From Pictodentalium vernedei (lineage: Eukaryota; Mollusca; Scaphopoda; Dentaliida; Dentaliidae): a DNA stretch of 64,000 bases. The stretch is taken from positions 163,100,453 through 163,164,452 of the forward strand of contig CM062290.1 in NCBI GenBank assembly GCA_031216915.1, in the 5' to 3' direction. The stretch's first letter is position 1; every line of letters starts with the position of its first letter. The notes under the pieces are model-generated. The model did not search any database. It had not been told where the DNA came from and saw nothing but the letters and a program-made list of their open reading frames with translations. Of this stretch, positions 38,847 to 50,120 are shown in pieces. A program made the position numbers and the translations under genes.

Positions 38847-41030
38847 TTTCTGTGATTTCTGTCAAAAACTGTTGCCGCTGGCAACGACCTTTGATGAACT
38901 TAGTGCAGTTATGCATCAGTATTTCCCTTTGGCACACCCTGCAGTGCACACTTTTGACCGGATCACTTTGAAACTTGGTGTGCTTGTTTACGGAGACTTC
39001 TAGATGGGAGCTATCAATTTTCTTCTTTTTCCGTCAAAAAATGTTGCAGCTGGCAACGACCTTTGAACTTAATGTAGTCAGACCTCATTTATGATTGGAT
39101 TACTTTGAAGCTTTGGCACACCCTGCAGTGCACACTTTTGACTGGATCGCTTTGAAACTTGGTGTGCTTGTTTACGGAGACTTCTAGATGGGAGCTATCA
39201 ATTTTCTTCTTTTTCCGTCAAAAAATGTTGCAGTTGGCAACGACCTTTGAACTTAATATAGTCAGACCTCATTTATGATTGGATCACTTTGAAACTTGGT
39301 ATGCTTGTTTGGGGTTACCTCGAAAGGGAGCTATTGATTTTCTTCCATTTGTGTCAAAAAATGTTGGCGCTAGCAACAGTCTTCGGTGAACTTAGTTATG
39401 CATCAAACTTTCCTTTTGGCACACCCTGCAGGGCACGTTAATGATCAGATCACTTTTGAAACTTGGTGTGCTTGTTTGGGGTAACCTCTAGATGGGAGCT
39501 ATCAAATTTCGTCATTTCTGTCAAAAAATGTTGCAGCTGGCAATGACCTTTGAACTTAGTTTAGTCAGACCTCAACATTTCCATTTGGCACACCCTACAG
39601 GGAACATTTATGATTGGATTGCATTGAAACCTGATATGCTTGTTTGGGGTTACCTCCAGGTAGGTCCTATCGATTTTCTTGGAATTCCAGCAAAAAATGT
39701 TACCGTTGGCAATGACCTTTAAACTTAGTTTTGTCAGACCATAATATTTCCCTTTGGCACACTGTACAGGGTACATTTATGATCAGATCGCTTTGAAACT
39801 TGGGACGCCTCTTTGGGGTGACCTCTAGATAGGAGCTTTTGATTTTATTCCTTGTCCATCAAAACTGTTGCCATTGGCAACAACCTTTGATGAACTTAGT
39901 GCAGTTATGCATCAATATTTCCCTTTGACACACCTTGCTGGGCACATTTATGATTGAATCGCATTGAAACTTGTTGTGCTTGTTTAGGATGACCTCTAGA
40001 TGGGAGACATTGATTTTCTTCCATTTCCATCAAAAGTAGTTGCCATTGGCAATGACCTTTGATGAACTTAGTGAAAACATAGTGCATTTAAGCATCAATA
40101 TTTCCCTTTTATTTATGATTGGATCACTTGGAAAATTGGTGTGCTTGTTTGGGGTGACATCTATATGGGCACTGTCGATTTTCTTCCATTTGTGTCGAAA
40201 AATGTTGCTGCTGGCAATGACCTCTGAACTTAGTTTAGTCAGACCTCAATATTTCCCTTTGGTACACCTTTCCAGGCACATTTATGTTTGGATCACTTTG
40301 AAACTTGGTATGTGTGTTTGGGGTGGCCTCTTGCTGTGAGCTATTGATTTTTTTTCATTTCCAGAAAAATGTATTGTTGTTATCACCAGCATTTGAGCAG
40401 CAACTTATGCCTTTTGTAATCTGTGCAGTGTATATTTATGAATTTCCATAAAAAAAACATTGCCACAAGCATGAACTTCAAACTTAGTGCATTCTGCATT
40501 AACATTTTCCTTTGGAATGCCTCAGAGGGCGCATTCATTATCCAGTTGTTTTGAAACTTTGTGTGCTTATTCAGGGTGACAAAGATAGGAGCTATCGATT
40601 TTCTTCTCATTTCCATCAAAAACTGTTGCTGTTATCAACAATCGTTGAATTTATTGCATTTGTGCATCAACATTCTTCTTTGACGTGGCCTACAGGGCAC
40701 ATTTATTGTAGGATAATTTTTGAACTTGATGTGCTCATTAGGCAAGACCTCCAGATAAGAGCTATTGATTAGCATTCATTTCTGTGAAAAAAGTTACCAT
40801 TTACAATAATATCTGAACTTACTGCATTTGTGTATCAACATTCTTCCTTTAGCCAGCCTTACAGTTTACATTTAAAAATGCATGGATTGCTCTGCCGTTT
40901 GGCACACACAATGCTGTTATGTTGAAGTTTCACCAAATAACATTGGTACCAATGATCTTCAATTTTTCCATTTCACTAATAACTTACCAAGTTCAAGTTT
41001 ATCAAGATGAGCTACAGTGTCACTGACACT
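38847..41030 (+). repeat. Family 3 satellite-cored element, right part
   Basis: About 10-11 monomers, increasingly diverged to the right. It ends with GAGCTACAGTGTCACTGACACTTTCATTT (split around 41008-41036), the same terminal stem as family 2. With 27855-28694 it forms one element split by DIRS-A2. Confidence 0.8.
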
Positions 41031-41303
41031 TTCATTTGTTACATCAAATAACCGGTGGTGACTGCTGTTAGAAATACACAGTCTGAGGGCTCTTCTTGTC
41101 AAGAATTTTGCGTAATGTTCTGTTGTTTGTCCTTTTAAATTTTAGCAAATGTCAGAAATATTTTTCAGTACCAAAATTTTGATAGTTTGAGATTTCTTGG
41201 TATGTTAAATCGGTATTGACTCAATACCAATACGGATTGATATTTACTGTATACCATCTCTAGTATTGAAGGATGTCCAATTTACACTGGGTGTGCTCAG
41301 TCG

Positions 41304-41690
41304 TTTTAGCTCACCTGACTTTCAGTCAGGAGAGCTATAGTGATCACTCACCATCCACCATCCGTTGTCCGTGAACATGGTGTTTGCGTCTTCTCCTCCC
41401 AAACCACTGAACCAATTTAATTGATATTTGAGATAATAGTTTGTTATGACATCACAGTTTGATTTTGTTCAAATCAACTTGCCTTGCCTCTTGGTAGGGC
41501 CACGCCTAAAAAGTGTGCTTAAATCTTAAAAAACCTTCTTCTCATGAACCAGCAGTAGCAGAGACTTGATATTTGGTGTGCAGCTTCCTTGTGAGGTGTA
41601 GACTCAGATTTGTTCAAGAGAAGTTTGTGGGGCTATATTTGCCGTCATTATGGGAGGGGCAAGAATTTTTGCCCCTCCCAAAATTTCTAT
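41304..41690 (+). repeat. Hairpin-headed repeat interrupted by DIRS-A3
   Basis: Starts TTTTAGCTCA and forms a stem AGCTC-A-CCTGACT with AGTCAGG-A-GAGCT, then ATCCGTTGTCCGTGAACA and the block CAAACCACTGAACCAATTTAA. It reaches CCCCTCCCAAAATTTCT, where DIRS-A3 begins. The matching downstream sequence is absent here but seen at 23537-24916. Confidence 0.75.
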
Positions 41691-41890
41691 ATTTTTATAC
41701 TGTACCAATGACCCAGACTTAGCTGGTGCTAACTCTTAAAATTCTAGGGCCAAACACAAATTTTGCTCCCCAATCCCCAAAATTTGCATCAAAATCCAAA
41801 AATTCAATGTCCTATGTGGTCCTCCATACCTTTATCCACTGCACATGCGCAGTGTCAAGGAAGTACCGAATTTGGCACCAATCCTCATTC

Positions 41891-42784
41891 TTTGTTTGGC
41901 TCTGAAATCCGTAACATTTCACTGATATTTGTGCTTATAAATCTCAGTTAAAATGATGCCAGACAGAAAATCATGAAAGAAATGGTGGATCTAAGGATGA
42001 AATAAGAGGATGAGAGGAAGAATCGGTGGAAGGATGTGTTCAGGGCTGTAACTTATAATTTTTATGCAAAATTATTTCATGTTCCCTAATTTCGGGGCAT
42101 AGTCCTGATGTTTACATTCTTGTTATGAAATTTCCACGGTTTGTTCAGTGTTTCCTCTCTCCCTTTCCTTTATACCCCCCTTGCTATTCTCCCATGATTT
42201 TGGCATAATTTTTGTAATTTTTTTACTGAAATTTCTTGGGAGTTTTTAGCTTGGTAACAGAATGTTTATTCTGTTTTTCCCCATGGTTACGTCCTCACCC
42301 TATGGGTGGTTAGGCATTTGGTCATGCATCTACCATCCGATGTACTGCAGTTTCTTCTATGGAAGCTTCTGTTTTACATCGGATAGTGTTTAAAATTGGT
42401 TACTGATTTCAGGCCATATTTTCAGTGCCTGGAGTCTTGTTTCCGGTTTTTATTCACTCTTGTTTACGTTGACAATGGTTACTTCTGACAGTGATTACTT
42501 GTTTTCTATTTAGTTCTGTTCATATCCGGATACATTAATATTGTCCGTAAGTGTAGCATTAATTTTTAGATACATTTTAAAAAATTTTGTCCACAGTTAA
42601 GCTTTTTTGGGATCCATTTGGGCTCATCGTTCCCATTGGGAACTTGGCTCATCTTGAAAATTTTTCGAGAAAATTTTTCTTTTGAATTATTTTTCGAAAT
42701 TTTTGTAATGGATTATATTATTATTATGTATCTTTGTTTTCAAGGGTTAGTGCGAGTACGATGACTGTTTAATATTTTTTCAGA
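41891..42784 (+). other. DIRS-A3 5' leader
   Basis: Carries the four leader stems in best-preserved form: CTCCCA/TGGGAG (42189-42194 with 42237-42242), AACAGAAT/ATTCTGTT (42256-42263 with 42268-42275), CACCC/GGGTG (42296-42308) and a perfect 10-bp stem ATCCGATGTA/TACATCGGAT (42335-42344 with 42375-42384) enclosing CTTC/GAAG. Confidence 0.6.
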
Positions 42785-44890
42785 ATGAAAGAATGTTTTT
42801 TGATTGTAATCGAGGAAGTCTCCCTCTGATTCTCATGTTCATTGTATTTGCTGTAGTCAGTGTACTCGCACTAATTCTTGCTCAGTGTGTGCCAATTCGG
42901 ATGACAAACGTTGGAGACGTGTGTCACGGTATATTGTTAGTGGTGAGAGGTCCATTCCGGTCCTCTCGCCACAGGGTCATTCTAGTTTTTTCAGAGGAAC
43001 AAGAACAGGGTGATATTTCCATGATGTCTTCAAAAGTGTGCTTTGCAATAAGAGTTAGCGGCAAAGTGCTCAACGAAACGCGGCAAGTGCCTAAGAGGTC
43101 CCTAGTAGGATCGACGGTCACTTGTTGCCCACTAGCTCCCCCGGTGAAGCAATCATTCACGAAATGGATGTGTCGCCGGGTTCATCCTTTGCGGTCCAGG
43201 AGAGGAGAAGGGGTATTGTGAGCACTATAATCTCGGATCACGCACACCCGGCGACGACGGATCGGAGGATAGAACAAAGGAAGCCAGTCAGTCCGGTAGC
43301 TAGCTCGTCCAGGTCTACCCGGACTGCAAGCGAGAGGCCCCCTCTCTCTTACAACATCTGGGCCCAGTTGTCGTTGTACGCACGTTTGTCAGTTGGAGCA
43401 TACGTCCACTCCTCCTGTTCGGGATGCTCCATTGCATAGAGTCTGGCACGGCTAGTCTAATGGCTTCCTCTTCCACACGTCAGCACACACGACCGCACCT
43501 TCGCTACGTGACCGCAGATATCCAGCCTGCTTCGCCGACCAGGGATTCCACATCAACCAGGTCACGCCATCCGCTAGCCAAGGACATGAGGTCTTTCCAG
43601 TCAGGACATTCGCATAAGAAGTATGCAGGAATTAGCGTCCCAGGAGCTTCCAGCGGCTTAATTATGTAAGACCGCGGCTCCTCAGGCCTCCGTGACGGAC
43701 TTGCTATCACAGATGGCTCAACTCATCGCAGCATCCCAGCGCCATCAGAAACTTTTCTGAACAGGAACTGTCTGAGGAAGCTGGGTCGGTTCGCTCCCCT
43801 GTAGAGTCAGTAAGGGATAACCAAGATTCTCATGTGGTCCAGTCGGATGGTGAAAGGGAATCAGCGAGCTGGAATTTTTTCTTTCTGAACAACATAAGGT
43901 GGCCATAGATTTCATCTGGCAACACCTTCCAGAAGTTGTTCCTCCGGACCCAAGTGCTGCGTTACCTGATAAGAGACTGATAGCATCACTGGACACAGAT
44001 TTTTTTGGCTGGAATAGGGACATTGTGCCTGAGTTTCCGACCCAGTCCAGAAATGTCGCGCGGACATTTGATCTTCTTATTGATGCTATATTCAAGCTAG
44101 CCTCTAAGACTGGCAAATCCGGTTTCTTATCGTCTCATGCTCTACAGCTGCCTTTCATCTATTATAGAAATAGAATTGAAACGGCAGGACAGGGCGTGCC
44201 GAGAGTTCCTCTGCGTTTAGACAACCAGGCAGAAGACTTGAAGTTGTCATTGCTGGCGTTTCATTCCAGTACGCTGGAGACGACAATCTCGTCTAACAGA
44301 ATCAGTTTAGACGCATTATCTTATGCAGATCACCTTACCAGAGCGTTATCACTACGTCTCGAAGGAAAAGAATTCCAGGATGTTCAAACTTCCTTGAGAG
44401 TTCTTTCGAGGGCCATAGCATATTCCACGTATAACTCCACCCTTTCAGTGGCAAATCTGGAGTTACTTAGACGTGATGCTGCCCTGGATGCATCCACAAG
44501 AGTGGATAGTAAGGTGAAAAACTCTCTTCGAGTCGCTCCGGTCTCCGGAGAGCTTCTCTTCGACGGTAAGCTTTCTATAATTTATCAGCAGATTACTAGG
44601 AAAGCTTCGGACTCTCTGCCTTTTAAATCCGCTTCGTGAAAGTCGGACTCAGCAGAGGGGATTAAGGCAGGCACTTCTGGGGTGAGTATGTCCAAGGGAA
44701 GTTCCTATAGCGGATCTAAGAAAGCCTTTATGTCTTACTCCAGAGACCGTCAGAGTAGCGACTCAGGTAGGGGTCGTATGCTGGCCGAGACAACCGGTCA
44801 GATGCCCACGGGTCGACTGGGCGAGGTGTGGGTCGCGAAGGACATAGTTTCTCCTCCTGCAAGCCTCGCAGGTCCAGGAGGTGATGGTCT
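42785..44890 (+). pseudogene. DIRS-A3 gag, disrupted
   Basis: The cysteine-rich N-terminus is present but frameshifted (CCSQCTRTNSCSVC in one frame only). The best preserved part is 43899-44639, an open stretch of 246 codons homologous to DIRS-A1 gag across the point where A1 is frameshifted. A stop at 44637-44639 and further frame breaks precede the basic tail. It cannot yield a full protein. Confidence 0.8.
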
Positions 44891-45477
44891 AAACCTCTAT
44901 TGCGTTCCAGTGGGCGGAAGGCTGTCGAGATTCTTATCCATTTGGTTGTCAATTACGGACGAACCATGGGTTTAGGTGGTTATTTCCGAAGGTCTAAAAC
45001 AGTCCTTCTACGAAAAAACTCTGTTAACTCGAACTCCACATTGGACTCAGCTTCCGTCAAACCTTCAGAAGAGAGATTCGCTTCTATCAGAAGTCCAATC
45101 TCTTCTGGAGAAGAACGCGATACAGGTCATAGAAAACCAGGAATTTCCAGGTTTCTACAGTCACCTGTTCCTGGTTCCAAAACCAGACGGCTCGTTTCAT
45201 TCAGTTATAGATCTGAGCTTGATAAACAAGCTGATCGTGGCTCCAAAATTTATATGGAGACCATCTGATCGGTCAGAGCGAGCGTTCGAGTGAATGGTTA
45301 TGCTGCGAGCATACATCTCAAGTATGTGTACTTTCACATCATGGCATATCCGGCGTTCACAAAGTATCTTCTCTTCGCTGTCCTAGGAGTCATTTATCAG
45401 TTCCGAGCTATGTGCTTCGGACTGAATCTAGCGATCTCATTTGTCTGCGGTAACGTCGGCCTACCTGGACGACATTC
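44891..45477 (+). pseudogene. DIRS-A3 reverse transcriptase fragment
   Basis: Homology runs from the VPVGGRLS block to the YLDD region. A stop at 44973-44975, a frame change near 45290 and a deletion of about 55 bp just before YLDD break it. The motif A aspartates are replaced (SIHLKYVYFHI against SIDLKDAYFHV in A1), so it is catalytically dead. Confidence 0.85.
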
Positions 45478-47061
45478 ATCATTGACATCAAAGTCAAGCT
45501 GAGCTATTGCCATCACTTCTCGTCCGTCGGCGTATGTACATACCATATGTACGTCCGGGCGTACGTACGTATGGTACATACACAATTTCCTTTGGCACAT
45601 CTCACAGGTAGCATTTCTGATCAGATCACTTTGAAACTTGGTATGCTTGTTTTGGGGGACATCTAGATAAGAGCTGTCGATTTTCTTCAATTTCCGTCAA
45701 AAAATGTTGCCATGGACAACGTTCTTAGAACTTTGTTCAGTCAGACTTCAATATTTCCCTTTGGCACACCCTACAGGCACATTTATGAGCAGATTACTTT
45801 GAAACCTGGCATGCTTGTTTGGGGTGACCTCTAGATGGGAACTATCGATTTTCTTCCATTTCCGTTGAAAAATGTTGCCACTGGCAATGACCATTGAACT
45901 TAGTTTAGTCAGGCATCAATACATTCCTTTGGCATGCCATACAGGGCACATTTTTGATCAGATCGGTTTGAAATTTGGTATGTTTGTTTGGGGTTGCCTC
46001 TAGATGGGAGCTTTCGATTACCTTCAACATCAGCTAAGAAATGTTGCCGCTGGCAACGACAGTTGATGAACTTAGTGCAGTTATGCATCAAAATTTCCCT
46101 TTGGCACACCCTGCAGGGCACATTTATTATCGGATCACTTTGAAACTTGGTGTGCTTGTTTGGGGTGACCTCTAGATGGGAGCTATCGATTTTCTTCCAT
46201 TTTCGTCCAAAAATGTTGCTGCTGGCAACGTTCTTAGAACTTAATTTAGTCAAACCTCAATATTTCCCTTTGGCACACCCTACAGGGCACATTTATGATC
46301 GGATTGCTTTTAAATCTGGCATGCTTGTTTGGAGTGACCTCTAGATGAAAGTTAATGATTTTCTGCCATTTCCATCAAAAAATGTTGACGACCTTTGATG
46401 AACTTAGTGCAGTTATGCATCAAAACCTTTGAACTTAGTTTAGTCAGGCATCAATATATTCCTTTGGCATGCCCTACAGGGCACATTTATGATCAGATCG
46501 GTTTGAAACTTTGTATGCTTTTTTGGTGTTACCTCTAGATGGGAGCTATTGATTTTCTTCGATTTCCATCAAAAAATGTTGCCGCTGGCATTGACCTTCG
46601 ATGAACTTCATGCAGTTATGCATCAATATTTCCCTTTGGCGCAGCCTGCAGTGCACATTTTTGACCATATCGTTTTGAAACTTAGTGTGCTTGTTTAGGG
46701 TGACCTCTAGATGGGAGCTATCGATCTTCTTTCATTTCCATCAAAAATAGTTGCCATTGGCAACAACCTCTGATTAGTGCAGTTATGCATCAATATTTCC
46801 CCTTGACACACTCTGCAGGGCATATTTATGAATGGATTGCTTGGAAACTTAGTGTGCTTGTGTTGGGTGATATCTATATGGGAGTTATCAATTTTCTTCC
46901 ATCTCTGTAAAAAAATGTTGCCACTGGCAACAACCTTTGAGCTTAGTTTAGTCAGGCATCAATATTTCCCTTTGGCACACCCTTTGGGGAACATTTATGA
47001 TCGGATCACTTTGAAACTTCGTATGTGTGATCGGGTTGACCTCTTGACGTGAGCTATTGAT
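45478..47061 (+). repeat. Family 3 array joined to DIRS-A3
   Basis: Starts inside the 5' hairpin of family 3 (AAAGTCAAGCTGAGCT) and continues for about nine monomers. It ends against the 5' end of the family 2 element without the usual GAGCTACAGTGTC terminus, so both edges are rearrangement or insertion junctions. Confidence 0.75.
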
Positions 47062-49410
47062 TTTTAGCTCAACTTTGAGGTAAGTCAAATTTGAGTTTAA
47101 GCCATGGCTGTCGTCCCTCTGTGCATCTGTCAGTCTGTCTGTCTGTCCATCCATCAACAATTCAATACAGCTCGGGCTAGAGGCCGTATATAGGAACCAA
47201 TCTTTACGAAACTTCTTGGGTACCTTTGTTATCACCGTGGGACGAGAACGAGTGTTTTTGGGTGCGGTCCAAAATTCAAGATGGCCACCAGCAGCCATTT
47301 TATACCGCCGTCAACAATTCAATACGGCTCGGGCTAGAGGCCATATATATGTACCGATCTTTACGAAACTTCTTGGGTACCTTTTTTATCATCGTGGGAC
47401 GAGAACAAGTGTTTTGGGGCGCGGTCCAAAATTCAAGATGGCCACCAGCATGCATTTTGTACCAAAATTAGTCCAATCAATTTTCTGTACAGAACTTCTG
47501 TATGAAAGTTCTGATTTGAATAAATTTTTGTATGAATGTTTAGTAGCATGGAATACGTCGCATATAATACGGGTTTTTTTCTGGTGCAGAAATTCGGCAA
47601 ATTAGATGAACGTTGATTTATTCAGTGCTACTTACACACAGTAAGTACACATGTGAATAGGGCTCTGGCTGGGGGCTGTATTTATGAACCGATCTTCACG
47701 AAACTTCTTGGGTACCTTTGTTATCTACCTTGGGATGAGAACGAGTGTTTCTGGGTGCGGTCCAAAATTCAATATGGCTGCCAGTGGCCATTTTGTACCG
47801 AAATTAGGTACAATCAGTTTTTTGTACACAACTTCTATACAGCTCGGGCTGGAGGCCGTATTTCTGAAGCGATGTTTACGAAACTTTTTGGGTGCCTTTG
47901 TTATCACCGTGGGACGAGAATGAGTGTTTTTGGTTGCGATCCAAAATTCAAGATGGCATTTTGTACCAAAATTAGTGTAATCAGTTTTTTGGACAGAACT
48001 TCTGTATGAAAGTTCTGATTTGAATAAATTTTTGTATGAATGTTTACTAACATGGAATACATCACATATAATACAGGTTTTTTTCTCGTGCAGAAATTAT
48101 GCAAATTAGAAGGACTTTGATTTATTCAGTGCTACTTATACACAGTAAGTACACATGTCAATACGGCTTGGGCTAGAAGGCTCTATTTATGAACCGATTT
48201 TTACAAAACTTCTTGGGTAGCTTTGTTATCACCTTGGGACGAGAAGAAGTGTTTTTGGGTGTGGTCCAAAATAAAAGATGGCTGCCAGCGGCCATTTTGT
48301 ACCGTAATTAGGTACAATCAGTTTTTTGTACAGAACTTCTATATGAAGGTTCTGATTTGAATAAATTTTTGAATGAATGTTTAGTAACATGGAATACATC
48401 ACATATAATACAGGGTTTTTTCTCGTGCAGAAATTATGCAAATTAGATGAACTTTGATTTATTCAGTGCTACTTATACACAGTAAGTGCACATGTCAATA
48501 TGGCTTGGGCAAGAGGCTGTATTTATGAACCAATCTTCACGAAACTTCTTGGGTACCTTTGTTATCACCTTGAGATGAGAACAAGTGTTTTTGGGTGCGG
48601 TCTAAAATTCAAGATGGCTGCCGGCAGCCATTTTGTACCAAAATTAGGTACAATCAGTTTTTTGTACAGAACTTCTATAAGAAGGTTCTGATTTGAATAA
48701 ATTTTTGAATGAATGTTTAGTAACATGGATCACATCACATATAATACAGGCTTTTTTCTCATGCAGAAATTATGCAAATAAGATGAACTTTGATTTATTC
48801 AGTGCTACTAATACACAGTGCACATGTCAATATGGCTTGGGCTAGAGGCTGTATTTATGAACCGATCTTCACGATACTTCTTGGGTACCTTTGTTATCAC
48901 CTTGGGACAGGAACAAGTGTTTTGGGGTGCAGTCCAAAATTCAAGATGTCTGCCGATGGCCATTTTATACTGAAATTAGGTGCAATCAGTTTTTTATACA
49001 GAACTTCTAGGACTACGTTTGTTATCATCATGGGATGGTAATGAGTGCTTTGGGGCTCGGCCAAAAATCAAAAATGCCTGTTGGCAGTCAGATTTATGGG
49101 AATTCTGTGTATTACATTTTTTGTACAAAACCTGTAAAGAAGATTTTTTAACCCACTCTGGGACTCAAAAAGGGAGATAATTAAAAATCTTTTCCAAAAA
49201 CACCAGACAAAATAATGTTTCTTGAATTGAGCATCCCTAGGATGTGTATATTCAAATGTGTTGAAGCCAAGTTCCTGTGTTAATATTTGTTATTGTTTGG
49301 TGAGGGTAAACATTATTAGCACAACCTGATTTTCTACTTACAATGAGAAAAATAAAACCTCCTCACCCATGGGAACCCTGTGAGTTAAAGATAAAAAATT
49401 CAAATACCTA
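47062..49410 (+). repeat. Family 2 satellite-cored element, left part
   Basis: TTTTTAGCTCA head with an eroded hairpin, GTCTGTCTGTCTGTCCATCC, then about seven monomers of 290-320 bp like those at 16332-17900. It passes into a non-tandem region (49150-49410) and is interrupted by DIRS-B1. The tail resumes at 55413. Confidence 0.8.
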
Positions 49411-49690
49411 TTTCTTATCAACCTACTCACAATTGTTTACTACAGGCTTGCACTACAGTGGAAGTCCCTAACTCGGATAATATACTCTCTATTTTTGTCT
49501 TTTGTCTTTCCCAAGCAATTTGGGAAAGAAAAGTGGTGCAAAAGCACCAAGAAAAAATAAGCCAAAACTGGGTTGAGAGCAACCGGCGCAGACCCAGTAC
49601 GGGCGCTCTCTCCCAAGTACAACTCCACGACTTCCGTTGCCAGTGTGCATATACGTCGCTAAAGACTCATTCTTTTTGTCGTCCGCCATG
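49411..49690 (+). repeat. DIRS-B1 left inverted terminal repeat
   Basis: Inverted relative to 55147-55380, with indels. It contains an internal palindrome CTTTCCCAAGCAATTTGGGAAAG near 49506-49528. Confidence 0.88.
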
Positions 49691-50120
49691 TGAAGAGATG
49701 TTCTGCACGCTTATCAGTGTTCATCCAACTCGTTGATTGATGTTTCCTGCTTCATAGTGTATCTTTTGTATTCTCCGGAACCGTTTATTATTATATTCTC
49801 TTACATATTATTTTCCATAATGTATTTTATATGTTCTTTCTCGAGTCGCGTGCGAATTTCGTGTGCCATGCAGTTCGGACTTAAATTATTTTTCATAATT
49901 ATTGTCAATGCTTAAATTGCTATTTTTTCTAATTGTGTTAGAGTTGGGTGTCAGCGGGGTACCACTTCTGCTGTTTTTCTTCTCTCCTTTGAGAGTAGTC
50001 ATCCTGTTGTGTGGTTCCCGGTCGACTGTCTGGGGTCTAAATTTCTGTCACCTTTCTCTCTTCCTTGGGGGTGTTCTTCTGTTCTCTGATTTCACCTTCC
50101 TTGCTCCTCTCACCTCTATC
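49691..50120 (+). other. DIRS-B1 leader
   Basis: Non-coding stretch between the terminal repeat and gag. The stem series found in DIRS-A leaders is not evident. Confidence 0.5.

Larger units (their letters stand above)
26968..41262. mobile_element. hAT-like non-autonomous element split by nested insertions
   Basis: The left end TAGAGGTGGGCA and the inverted right end (TAGAGATGGTAT when reversed) resemble hAT termini. They are bounded by GTAATGAA (26960-26967) and GTATTGAA (41263-41270), an 8-bp duplication with one mismatch. Own sequence is seen only at the edges (about 26968-27241 and 41031-41262), both containing GGTATTGR/CCAATACCAATA motifs. No transposase is visible. Everything between is later insertion. 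Confidence 0.5.
41691..45477 (+). mobile_element. DIRS-A3, 3'-truncated DIRS
   Basis: Begins ATTTTTATAC with the left terminal repeat (41691-41890), then leader, gag and the first part of RT. It stops at the YLDD motif (near 45470) and abuts a family 3 array. The recombinase, internal complementary region and right terminus are missing. Confidence 0.88.
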
